Assembly (NCBI RefSeq): GCF_020166395.1
Contig: NZ_JAIQXU010000018.1
Span: 1-64,000 of the forward strand
Source of the DNA: Deinococcus betulae
GTDB taxonomy: Bacteria; Deinococcota; Deinococci; Deinococcales; Deinococcaceae
Direction: 5' to 3'
DNA length: 64,000 nucleotides
Shown piece after piece: positions 49,231-59,567 of this stretch. Position numbers and translations under genes: made by a program. The notes below the pieces were generated by a model. It was not told the origin of the DNA. It worked only from the letters and a program-made list of their open reading frames with translations, and did not search any database. Every line of letters begins with the position of its first letter. Position 1 is the stretch's first letter.

Positions 49231-50412
49231 ATGACCCGCCTGACTGACCGACTCCGCACCGTTCGCAAACGCCGCGCCCTGGCCTGGGCCGCGCTGGGCT
49301 ACGCCGCTCTGGTGTTCGCTGGCGCGCTGTTCGGGGCCGACATCACCCTGCGGTCTAAAACCCGCTGGGTGAAGGGTGTGTTTGTGCCGGTGGGGCGGCG
49401 CGGCAACGACATCTACCTGCCGGCGGGCTCGGAAACGCTGTCGCGCGGGGTGGTGGGCGTGGTGCCGCTGCTGCCCAACCGGGGCCACGCGGTGCTGGGC
49501 GGCGGCAAGTTGACGGGTACGCTGGTCAAGCGCCCAGTGCTTCAGGAACGCGGCGTGCTGCCCAACGGCGCGCTGGCGTGGGTGTCCACCTTCGTCTACA
49601 ACGGCACGCCGGCGCAGTTGGGGGTGGCCTTTGAAGACACCGCTGTCTCTACGCCGCTGGGCGAGATGCCCGCCTGGCACATTCCGCCCACGGGTGAGGT
49701 GCCGGAGCACTCGGACGCCCTGGTCATCGTGGTGCACGGGCACGGCGGGCAGAGGGCTCAGGCGCTGCGGATGTTGCCCGCGCTGCAGCGGACGGGAGCA
49801 GGTTCCCTGTTCGTCACTTTTCGCAATGCGTATGGAGCGCCCCGCTCAGCCAACGGTTACCTGACCCTGGGCGACCAGGAAGCCGAAGACATCTGCGCCG
49901 CCCTGACCTGGGCCAAAGAACACGGCTACCAGCGCGTTGTTCTGTATGGCTTCAGCATGGGTGGAAATGTGGTGCTCAGTGTTTTGCGCGAGAAGCACCA
50001 GCCCTTCCCCCTGCCTGTGCTGGGTGTGGCGCTGGACTGCCCGGTGCTGGACTGGCGGGCCACGATTCTGTCGCAGGGCACGCGCTTTGGCCTGCCGAAG
50101 TTCCTGGCCCGGCATGTGGCGGCCTTTACGCAGTATGTGGTGACGCGTCGCAGTGGGCAGGACTTCGACACGGTGGACCAGTTGCGCGCCGCGCCAAAGT
50201 TCACCCTGCCCATGATTCTGTGGCACGGCACCCGCGACCGCACCATTCCAGTGTCGCAGGCAGACGCCCTGGCTGCTGCCCGCCCCGACCTGATTGAGTA
50301 CCACCGCGTCGAGGGCGCTAAGCACATCCGCTGCTGGAACATTGACCCGGCAAAGTACGACGCTCAGCTGGAGGCGTTTGTGGGAAGGGTGCTGAAGAAG
50401 GTGGACGTGTGA
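49231..50412 (+). CDS. Alpha/beta hydrolase with N-terminal membrane anchor
   Basis: A 393-aa protein with one hydrophobic helix (ALAWAALGYAALVFAGALFG, about 15-34) and an extracytoplasmic or membrane-facing alpha/beta hydrolase domain. The oxyanion segment VIVVHGHGG and nucleophile elbow GFSMGG are clear; the Asp is near HGTRDRTIP and the His in VEGAKHIRC. It sits within the beta-oxidation block, 25 bp after fadN, so it may free fatty acids from esters. Substrate unverified. Confidence 0.85.
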   Translation: MTRLTDRLRTVRKRRALAWAALGYAALVFAGALFGADITLRSKTRWVKGVFVPVGRRGNDIYLPAGSETLSRGVVGVVPLLPNRGHAVLGGGKLTGTLVKRPVLQERGVLPNGALAWVSTFVYNGTPAQLGVAFEDTAVSTPLGEMPAWHIPPTGEVPEHSDALVIVVHGHGGQRAQALRMLPALQRTGAGSLFVTFRNAYGAPRSANGYLTLGDQEAEDICAALTWAKEHGYQRVVLYGFSMGGNVVLSVLREKHQPFPLPVLGVALDCPVLDWRATILSQGTRFGLPKFLARHVAAFTQYVVTRRSGQDFDTVDQLRAAPKFTLPMILWHGTRDRTIPVSQADALAAARPDLIEYHRVEGAKHIRCWNIDPAKYDAQLEAFVGRVLKKVDV

Positions 50413-50846
50413 CTGAGCCCTTGGTCATCATTCAGCACCTTGGTCTGTTCGAAAATAAGCAGGCACGTCAGGAAGCAAAGTTGGCGATGAGACTGCCTGT
50501 CATCAAAATTGCTCACTCAACAGTGGCCGTTGCTCATTTTGTGTCGTCAATCCGAGAATACAGGGTGCTTGAATACGACAATCTTGTCTTTGCCCAACCC
50601 CAAGAGCTAGGCCTAAAGCTCCAAGAGGGTCTATTGAGAGCGACTCCCTTTTCTGCCCATCCGTTTGGCTCGCCCAAAAATGTTGAATTAGCTCTTGGCG
50701 AAACGGCTAGATTCGAATGGAGACGTCTATTGAAGGTCAATATCATGACTCACAAGGTCATCAATATTGCTCTAGTTCAGAGACCCGTCAAACAGGATCT
50801 CTTCTTTCATGCTCCAGACCACCTAATCCACCTCGAGCTTTCATGA
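50409..50846 (+). CDS. AT-richer hypothetical protein between hydrolase and thiolase
   Basis: A 145-aa protein with no recognised domain. Its codon use and lower GC differ from the flanking fad genes. GTG start (50409) overlaps the hydrolase stop (GTGA). It may be an inserted foreign gene that adopted the operon's translation. No signal peptide or membrane helix seen. Confidence 0.65.
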   Translation: MTEPLVIIQHLGLFENKQARQEAKLAMRLPVIKIAHSTVAVAHFVSSIREYRVLEYDNLVFAQPQELGLKLQEGLLRATPFSAHPFGSPKNVELALGETARFEWRRLLKVNIMTHKVINIALVQRPVKQDLFFHAPDHLIHLELS

Positions 50847-50873
50847 ATTCTCGAATAAGAGGAGAGAATTTGT

Positions 50874-52073
<1,200 letters not shown>

Positions 52074-52086
52074 GCAGGATAAGAAA

Positions 52087-52117
52087 GGGGGACGGGAGCT
52101 TAGTGCCTCCGTCCCCC
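52087..52117. terminator. Bidirectional terminator
   Basis: GGGGGACGG (left arm, 52087-52095) and CCGTCCCCC (right arm, 52109-52117) form a strong stem between convergent fadA and the lipoprotein gene. On the minus strand the hairpin is followed by a T-containing stretch. Confidence 0.7.
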
Positions 52118-52130
52118 GTTGCTTTGGCGT

Positions 52131-53036
52131 TTATTTCAGGAAAGTGCGTGCGGCGTTGCGTACCGCGTCAGGGTTGGTCTTCAGCTGGGTCAGGTGGCCC
52201 TGGCGCTGAGCCAGCGCTCCAGTCACCAGTGCGCGGGCCTGTGCTTTGGCGGCGCTCTGGGCGCCCAGCCCGCTGGGCACAGAGGTGGATGACTGAATGA
52301 GCAACACAAACACGTCTTGCGTGGGTTCACCGGCCGCATTGAAGATGGCGCCGCTGCCTTCAAAGGCGGCTTTGCCCTGGAAGGTGCCCATCTGCTGGTC
52401 GTCGTCTATCCCAATGAAATAAAAGCGCAGGTCATTGAGGTTCTCGTCAAAGGAGAAGGCTGTTTCCAGTCTTGCTCTGGCGGTAATCTCCCCCAGCAGG
52501 CTGTATCCGGCGCGGGTCTCGGCCTGGTTCCGGTAGATGCCCAGCGCCGCCGTCTGTCCGTTCTGACGGCCTTCATCGTCAAAAATGACGGCGCCCTGGT
52601 CAACAAAGGTGCCGGCCGCGTTGACCAGACCCCAGCCCCAGACGCCCTGGTACAGCGTGGGGGCAACATTCACCGTCACCTGTGTACCCGCCGCGCTCAT
52701 GTTGCCAGCAGCGTCATAGGCTTTAGCCGTGAAGTTCTGAATGCCGTTGTCTGCATTGCTCACGGTGCGGCGGGCTTCGTAGGGCGCGGTGGTGTCACTG
52801 CCCAGCAGGGTCGTACCCGCAAAAAAGTCCACCCGTGCCACACCAACAGCGTCCTGAGCGCTGGCCGTCAGCGTCAGGGTTCGGCCGCTCTGAACGCCCT
52901 GAAGCGTCACAGTGGGCGCGGTGGTGTCGGCCGGAGGGGGCGGCGGGGTGGTGCCACCGTCGCCGCCGCCGGGGCAGGCGGTCAGCAGGGCGGTGCAGGT
53001 TAGCAGAGGCAGGGCCAGTCGGGCGGAACGCTTCAC
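52131..53036 (-). CDS. Lipoprotein with Ig-like domain
   Basis: A 301-aa exported lipoprotein: signal peptide with lipobox LLTAC, then a PPPPP linker, an Ig-like domain (PTVTLQGVQSGRTLTLTASAQDAVGVARVDFF...AKAYDAAGN) and a beta-rich C-terminal domain of about 180 residues. Membrane-attached surface protein of unknown role. GTG start at 53036; TAAGCT (53044-53049 on the minus strand) is 7 nt upstream, so the message is leaderless. Confidence 0.82.
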   Translation of the reverse strand: MKRSARLALPLLTCTALLTACPGGGDGGTTPPPPPADTTAPTVTLQGVQSGRTLTLTASAQDAVGVARVDFFAGTTLLGSDTTAPYEARRTVSNADNGIQNFTAKAYDAAGNMSAAGTQVTVNVAPTLYQGVWGWGLVNAAGTFVDQGAVIFDDEGRQNGQTAALGIYRNQAETRAGYSLLGEITARARLETAFSFDENLNDLRFYFIGIDDDQQMGTFQGKAAFEGSGAIFNAAGEPTQDVFVLLIQSSTSVPSGLGAQSAAKAQARALVTGALAQRQGHLTQLKTNPDAVRNAARTFLK

Positions 53037-53140
53037 GTCAAGCAGCTTAGAGTGTTCTCACGCCCCGCGCTGCCTCAATTGCTGCGGCTCCTTTGCCTCA
53101 TCTGGCCTTAGGGTCGGGGCCAGGAAGACTCTGGGTGCAG

Positions 53141-53240
53141 TAGAGTGAACGCAGAACAGTGCCGCCACCGTGCGGCGGGGTGCGGCCCCTATAGGCCGCT
53201 TGGGTGGAGACAGGTCAAGTTGGCCTGTCTCTATTCTTTT
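53141..53240 (+). promoter_or_regulatory. Structured leader RNA with terminator before the cation antiporter
   Basis: From a TAGAGT -10 box (53141-53146) a leader of about 145 nt runs to the antiporter ATG. CCACC (53165-53169) can pair with GGTGG (53203-53207), enclosing a perfect GCGGCC/GGCCGC hairpin (53182-53187 with 53194-53199). An 8-bp hairpin (53207-53214 with 53224-53231) then precedes a U-rich run (53232-53240), which is terminator-like. Position 53207 is shared by both pairings, which could couple ligand binding to termination. I could not match it to a riboswitch class. Confidence 0.55.
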
Positions 53241-53296
53241 GTGCCGCCGCTGAGGCCCGTCCCCATGTTCGATCCGCTTCCACTGGAGGTTTCCTT

Positions 53297-54520
53297 ATGT
53301 TCAAGTTCCTTTTTACCTTTCTGCCCCTGCTGTCTGGTTCGGCGCTGGCGGCCAGTTCGGGAGAGACGGCCGGGTTGCTGCTGGGTCTGTTCTGGGTGGT
53401 GCTCGCGGCCACTCTCTGCGGGGCGCTGGCCAGCCGCCTTGGGATGCCGGCCGTGGTGGGGCAGGTGCTGGCCGGGCTGCTGATTGGCCCCGGCGCCCTG
53501 GGACTGGTGCAGGCCGACGACTTTCTGCTGAGCCTGGCCGAACTGGGCGCCGTGTTCCTGCTGTTCATGGTGGGGCTGGAAACCCGCTTCCGCGACCTGC
53601 TGGCGGTGGGCAAGGAAGCCGTGCTGGTGGCCCTACTGGGCATCATCCTGCCCCTGGGGCTGGGCCTGGGGTTCGGGTTGTGGCAGCACCTGGGCACCGT
53701 CAGTGCCCTGTTCGTGGGCACGGCGCTGGTGGCGACGTCGGTGGGGATCACGGCCAAGGTGTTGCAGGAACTGGGCGTGCTGGACGCCCGCTTTGCCCAG
53801 GTCATCCTGGGTGCAGCGGTCATCGACGACATTCTGGGCCTGACCCTGCTGGCGGTGGTCAGCGGCCTGGGCACCGGGCAGAGCATGGGCGCGGCGCAGG
53901 TGGGGCTGATTCTGGGCCTCAGCCTGGGGTTCGTGGCGCTGGTGCTGACTGTGGGCCTGCCGCTCATTCGCCGTTTCGAGTCGCGCCTGCGTAGCCTCAG
54001 CGTGTCGCGCATGTTTAACGTGGCGGTGGTGACGGGCCTGGGGGTGGCGGCGCTCAGCACGGTGGCAGGCCTGGCGCCCATCATCGGGGCGTTTCTGGCT
54101 GGGATGGTGCTGGCAGAAGTTAAGGACGAGCTGGAATTCGAGTCGAAAGTGCATGCCCTGGAAGCCTTTCTGGCCCCCATCTTCTTCGTGGTAGTGGGCT
54201 TGCAGGTGGACCTGAGCGTGCTGACCAGCGCCGCAGTGGTGCTGGCCGGGGGCGCCCTGACGCTGCTGGCGGTGGTGGGCAAGGTGCTGGGCGGCCTGCT
54301 GGGGGCGCGCAGCCTGGGTCAAGAGGCCCTGCTTGTGGGCACCGGCATGGTGCCGCGCGGCGAGGTGGGCCTGATTGTTGCCAGTCTGGGCCTGGCCGCC
54401 GGGATCATTGAGGGACCGGTGTATGCCCAGGTGCTGCTGATGGTGCTGCTGACCACGGTGCTGGCGCCGCTGGCCCTGCGGGTGTTGGTCCGGCGAACAG
54501 CAGTCGGTTCGGTGTCCTGA
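53297..54520 (+). CDS. Cation:proton antiporter (CPA2/Kef-type)
   Basis: A 407-aa membrane protein of the monovalent cation:proton antiporter-2 family with about 12 helices. Typical segments are AVVGQVLAGLLIGPGALGL, LAELGAVFLLFMVGLET, AALVATSVGITAKVLQELG, GAAVIDDILGLTLLAVV (ion-binding Asp pair region) and GAFLAGMVLAE. The start at 53297 follows GGAGG; the upstream in-frame ATG at 53204 lies in the leader RNA. No TrkA-N domain is fused. It exchanges Na+ or K+ for H+. Confidence 0.9.
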   Translation: MFKFLFTFLPLLSGSALAASSGETAGLLLGLFWVVLAATLCGALASRLGMPAVVGQVLAGLLIGPGALGLVQADDFLLSLAELGAVFLLFMVGLETRFRDLLAVGKEAVLVALLGIILPLGLGLGFGLWQHLGTVSALFVGTALVATSVGITAKVLQELGVLDARFAQVILGAAVIDDILGLTLLAVVSGLGTGQSMGAAQVGLILGLSLGFVALVLTVGLPLIRRFESRLRSLSVSRMFNVAVVTGLGVAALSTVAGLAPIIGAFLAGMVLAEVKDELEFESKVHALEAFLAPIFFVVVGLQVDLSVLTSAAVVLAGGALTLLAVVGKVLGGLLGARSLGQEALLVGTGMVPRGEVGLIVASLGLAAGIIEGPVYAQVLLMVLLTTVLAPLALRVLVRRTAVGSVS

Positions 54521-54735
54521 GGGTAGGGAGGAGGTGGACTTGTGTGGTGGCGCAGTGCCGGGAAAGAACGGGATACAGTTCTGCAAAAGCAGATCGGTGC
54601 ACCTTTCTCGTCAGGTCTGGCCTCGGGAAAGCCACGTAATTATAGGTGAATTGCTATCCCCTGGGCAGTCTGACCACTGGAGATGAGGCCGCCACGCCGA
54701 GGCCGACTCTGCGCCCCATGCGCTACCCTGCGGGG

Positions 54736-55941
54736 ATGCCGGACGCCGCCTCTGCCCCCCGTGCCCGCCTGCGCCTGCGGGTGTCGCCCGCTGCCGAGAC
54801 CCATATCCGCGCCGGTCACCCCTGGGTGTACGAATCAAGCCTGCGTGACCAGAACCGCGAAGGAGAGGCTGGTGAACTGGCCGTCATCTACGACCGCCGC
54901 GACCGCTTTCTGGCCATCGGCCTGTACGACCCGGCCAGTCCGCTGCGGGTGCGGGTGCTGCATCAGGGAACGCCCGCCACCCTGGACGATGCGTGGTGGA
55001 CCGCCCGCCTGGACGCTGCCTTGCTGCGCCGCGCGCCGCTGTTTGGTCCCGACACCGACGGCTACCGGGTGGTGAACGGCGAATCTGACGGCTTTCCAGG
55101 TCTGGTGGTGGACCGCTACGCGCAGACGCTGGTGCTCAAGCTCTACACGGCGGCGTGGTTCCCACACCTGGAACGGGTGCTGGGGCTGCTCGCCGCCCGC
55201 TTTCCTGGGTTCGCGGCAGTCCTGCGCCTCAGCCGCAATATTCAGACCCAGGCGGGGGCACTGGGGCTGCATGACGGTCAGGTGGTGGCGGGTGAGGTAG
55301 AGGACGGCACTGTCGTCTTTCACGAAACAGGCCTGGCCTTTGAAGCCGATGTCCTGCGCGGGCAGAAGACCGGCTTTTTTCTGGACCAGCGCGACAACCG
55401 CCGCCGCGTCGAAAAACACGCGCGGGGCCGGCGGGTCCTGAATGCCTTTTCCTTCAGCGGGGGCTTTTCGCTGTACGCGGCGCGGGGGGGCGCAGCCGAG
55501 GTGGTCAGTCTGGACATCAGCGCGCACGCCCTGGCGAGTGCCAAGCGCAATTTCGCCCTGAATCCGGAACTTAATGCGCCTCATGAGACGGTGCAGGCTG
55601 ACGTTTTCGAGTGGCTGGCCGAACCGGGACGCCCCTTTGACCTGGTGATTCTCGACCCCCCTTCGCTGGCCCGGCGTGAGACGGAACGGGCCGGAGCCAT
55701 TCGGGCATACGGCAAGCTGGCGGCCGACGGGATTCGGCGGCTGGAGCGCGGCGGCATTCTCGTCAGCGCGTCGTGCTCGGCGCATGTCAGCGCGCCTGAG
55801 TTCTGGGACGCGGTGCGCGGAGCGGCGGGGCGCAGTGGCCGTGTGTGGCGCGAACTGGCCACCAGTGGGCACGCTCCAGACCACCACGCGACTTTTCCAG
55901 AAGCGCAGTACCTCAAGGCGATTTTCCTGCAACTGGATTAG
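54736..55941 (+). CDS. Class I SAM-dependent rRNA methyltransferase (RlmI-like)
   Basis: A 401-aa methyltransferase with an N-terminal PUA-like part ([13 protein letters not shown]) and a Rossmann domain with [38 protein letters not shown] and [11 protein letters not shown], typical of the RlmI/YccW group that makes m5C in 23S rRNA. The exact base is not predictable. The start at 54736 is supported by TACCCT (54724-54729) 6 nt upstream; the frame is open to 54646. The next gene begins immediately after its stop. Confidence 0.87.
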   Translation: MPDAASAPRARLRLRVSPAAETHIRAGHPWVYESSLRDQNREGEAGELAVIYDRRDRFLAIGLYDPASPLRVRVLHQGTPATLDDAWWTARLDAALLRRAPLFGPDTDGYRVVNGESDGFPGLVVDRYAQTLVLKLYTAAWFPHLERVLGLLAARFPGFAAVLRLSRNIQTQAGALGLHDGQVVAGEVEDGTVVFHETGLAFEADVLRGQKTGFFLDQRDNRRRVEKHARGRRVLNAFSFSGGFSLYAARGGAAEVVSLDISAHALASAKRNFALNPELNAPHETVQADVFEWLAEPGRPFDLVILDPPSLARRETERAGAIRAYGKLAADGIRRLERGGILVSASCSAHVSAPEFWDAVRGAAGRSGRVWRELATSGHAPDHHATFPEAQYLKAIFLQLD

Positions 55942-56385
55942 ATGCAGGCCTTCAGATGTATGTGTGGGCTGGTGCTGGCTTTCTTGGTCGGAACGGCGCT
56001 GGCCGCGCTTTGTTCACCCGCCCAGGACGACCGGCGGGCGCGTTTGGAGGAGCGCTTTGCTCAGTCGCAGGCCCGCTGGGCACAGGCCGCTCTGACGACC
56101 TATCTGCTCGAAGGCACCCAGCTGCAGGGCGGTCAAACAAGCAGCTTCCGTGCGGTGGTGCCGAGTAAGACTCGTATGGAGACCGCCGGCCCAATCAACA
56201 GTGTGGAACAGCTGTTTGAACTGGTTGGAGAACTGTTGGAGGTCTCGCGGCTGACCTGCTTCGATGTGCTTGCCGTATTTCACGGTCGGTATGGCGCTCC
56301 CATGTGGGTGACCTTGCAAGTGCCTGTCTCGGGAGGGCTCCACCGGGTCATGGTCCAGGTCACCCGCTTCGGGCCCGGTCCCTGA
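55942..56385 (+). CDS. Secreted DUF6174-like protein
   Basis: A 147-aa protein with a signal peptide (CGLVLAFLVGTALAALC) and a mature domain with QARWAQAALTTYLLEG, VEQLFELVGELLE, DVLAVFHGRYGAPMWVTL, the pattern I associate with DUF6174. Its start codon directly follows the methyltransferase stop. Function unknown. Confidence 0.72.
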   Translation: MQAFRCMCGLVLAFLVGTALAALCSPAQDDRRARLEERFAQSQARWAQAALTTYLLEGTQLQGGQTSSFRAVVPSKTRMETAGPINSVEQLFELVGELLEVSRLTCFDVLAVFHGRYGAPMWVTLQVPVSGGLHRVMVQVTRFGPGP

Positions 56386-56445
56386 CGCCGTTCCTGCGCC
56401 AAGGCGCCGCCTGTTTCCAGAAGACACCCGCTCTACACTCCGTCC

Positions 56446-57177
56446 ATGACGCCGCTGCGGGCTGTGATTCTGGACCTGGACGACACCCTGTTTGACGATA
56501 CGGCCTGCACCCACGCGGGGCTGCGGGCGCTGGCGACGGGTCACCGCCTGACCCTGGACCCCCACGACCTGTTTGCCCAGCACGCGGCGCACATCCGCGC
56601 CATTGACCCGCTGCTGTTTCGGGGCGAGCTGACGGCCCACGGCGCGCGGGTGCTGCGTTTTACGCGACTGCTGACGGACCTGGGGGTGCCGGCGCCCGAC
56701 GGTGAGGCCGCCACCCACACCTACCGCAGTGCCTACCGCCAGGCGTGGACGCTTCTGGACGGTGCCGGTGCCCTGCTGAGTACCCTGCGGGCGGCGGGCC
56801 TGAAGCTGGCGGTGCTGACCAACTACGTGCGCGAGGTGCAGGCTGAAAAACTGGCGCACTTCGGGCTGGAGGGCCAACTGGACGCGCTGCTGTGCATAGA
56901 CGATCTGGGCTGCGCCAAACCTGACCCCCGCGCCTACCACGCCGCCTGCGCCGCGCTGGGTGTCCGGCCCGAAGCGGCCGTGATGGTGGGCGACTCCTGG
57001 GCCAACGATGTCGAGGGAGCGCGTCACGCGGGGCTGCGGGCGGTGTGGGTGAATCGGGCGGGCCACCCCGCCCCCGACCCCCAAGTGCCCTCTGTACAGC
57101 GGCTGGTGGATTTACCGGCGGTGCTGGGGCTCCCGCGTTCCGGGGCAGAGGGTGTCTGGCGAGAGGGGAAGACCTGA
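56446..57177 (+). CDS. HAD-superfamily phosphatase
   Basis: A 243-aa HAD hydrolase with motif I VILDLDDTLFDD (nucleophile Asp and general acid Asp), motif II VLTNYV, motif III Lys in GCAKPDPRAYHAA and motif IV MVGDSWANDVEGA. The cap is of the C1 type, suggesting a small phosphorylated metabolite such as pyrimidine or sugar phosphate. TACACT (56434-56439) is 6 nt before the ATG. Confidence 0.9.
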   Translation: MTPLRAVILDLDDTLFDDTACTHAGLRALATGHRLTLDPHDLFAQHAAHIRAIDPLLFRGELTAHGARVLRFTRLLTDLGVPAPDGEAATHTYRSAYRQAWTLLDGAGALLSTLRAAGLKLAVLTNYVREVQAEKLAHFGLEGQLDALLCIDDLGCAKPDPRAYHAACAALGVRPEAAVMVGDSWANDVEGARHAGLRAVWVNRAGHPAPDPQVPSVQRLVDLPAVLGLPRSGAEGVWREGKT

Positions 57178-57200
57178 GCTGGACGCCAGAGGAAGCGGAC

Positions 57201-57361
57201 TCATACGCACTCCGATTGAATCGAGCAGAATGCTCGGTGAAATCCGAGCGGACTTGGAAAGCTGCGCAGCAGAGCGAGAAGGAAAAAATGCGGATTTCGC
57301 GATATGGAAGCGCAGGCGGTGCCTTTCCGGCTGTGCTGCAATTAAGCGGAATCCGTATCAG
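57201..57361. repeat. MITE-like element with imperfect terminal inverted repeats
   Basis: The left end (57201-57220) and right end (57342-57361) form an imperfect inverted repeat (about 14 of 19 positions). The left end extends into the 33-nt repeat also found at 20041. A second internal inverted pair is GAAATCCG and CGGATTTC. The 282-bp gap 57178-57459 contains no gene. The element has no open frame, as expected of a non-autonomous element. Confidence 0.5.
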
Positions 57362-57459
57362 ACAGCGGCGGAGCAGGGTGCACGGAGTTCGCGTTGCGGA
57401 GGCGCAGACCGTGCGCTTCCAACGGCGCCGTTAGGCAGTGGGTTCCGTTCGGCAGGGCC

Positions 57460-58257
57460 TCAGCTGCCGCAGCCCCCGCCACCGCAGCTGCTCCCGCCGC
57501 CATCGCTACATCCGCCGCCGCTGTCCCCACTGGAACTGGTGTCACAGCTGTTGTCGGCTTGGCCTGAACTGGTGTCCAGACCGATGAAGGCCAGCGCCCC
57601 GGTGTCGCTGTCGCGGTATCGGCGCGGTGCGTGGCGTGGTGTCCGGGGATGGCCGCGCCTGCCCAGCACCAGGAGCGTCAGCAGCCCGAACACGGGCAGG
57701 GTCAACCAGAGCGGCAGGCCTAGCAAGGTGAGGAGCAAGGTCAGCCCGGCGCCGCTGGCCAGCCACAGGGCCGCGCCGCGCGTGCTCCCCTGCACTTGCG
57801 GGGCCGGCTTGGGTGCGCGGCGCGCGTCTGGCCACAGGTCTGCTGGGGGCAGCTCTCCAAAGGTCTGGGCGTAGGCGTCCAGCGTCTGCTCGTACTGCGT
57901 GCGGAAGTGGGCGGCGTCGCTCGGCTGGCCGTCGCCGGGTTCATGGTGCAGGGGCCGGGGCAGCAGCGGCGTCAGGCGCTCCCAGTAATCGCGGGTGAAC
58001 AGCAGGTGGGTGTGCCACAGCTCGTCCACCGCTTTCGACGGGGTGACGGGGTGGGAGCAGACCGCAGCCAGATACAGAAAGCGGCGGTATTCCTGGGCGG
58101 CGCGGGCCGTAAAGGCCGGGGTCCAGCGGGCGTCCTGGGCCGCGCGGCGCAACAGGGCCGGCGGAAACTCGTAGGCGCTCAGGGCAGCCCACAGGAGCGG
58201 GGTAGACAGGGAAGCGGTGTTGACCAGAGGCTGACGAACCGTTTCTTCAGAACGCAT
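57460..58257 (-). CDS. Glycine-rich domain protein with two membrane helices
   Basis: A 265-aa protein of the glycine-rich-domain type: the VDELWHTHLLFTRDYWERL motif near residue 78, two adjacent hydrophobic helices (about residues 163-200) and a C-terminal Ser/Gly/Cys tail (GGGCSDGGGSSCGGGGCG). The low-complexity tail is membrane-distal and could cross-link. ATG at 58257, preceded on the minus strand by an AGGGAGAAAG ribosome site. Role unknown. Confidence 0.8.
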   Translation of the reverse strand: MRSEETVRQPLVNTASLSTPLLWAALSAYEFPPALLRRAAQDARWTPAFTARAAQEYRRFLYLAAVCSHPVTPSKAVDELWHTHLLFTRDYWERLTPLLPRPLHHEPGDGQPSDAAHFRTQYEQTLDAYAQTFGELPPADLWPDARRAPKPAPQVQGSTRGAALWLASGAGLTLLLTLLGLPLWLTLPVFGLLTLLVLGRRGHPRTPRHAPRRYRDSDTGALAFIGLDTSSGQADNSCDTSSSGDSGGGCSDGGGSSCGGGGCGS

Positions 58258-58347
58258 GGCCTTTCTCCCTTGACGGCGGGCGCGGCGGGCTGACCAGGAC
58301 GGTCGGCACTGGCCCTGTTCCGTCGCCTTCAGCGTGCGCCGCCTGTG

Positions 58348-59532
<1,185 letters not shown>

Positions 59533-59567
59533 GGAGTTGCAGCATACGCCGTGCTATCTCGGGGAGC

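Noticed and set aside
53141..53240. Assignment to a named riboswitch class
   Set aside because: I recognise no diagnostic conserved core with confidence. Only the pairing and terminator are claimed.
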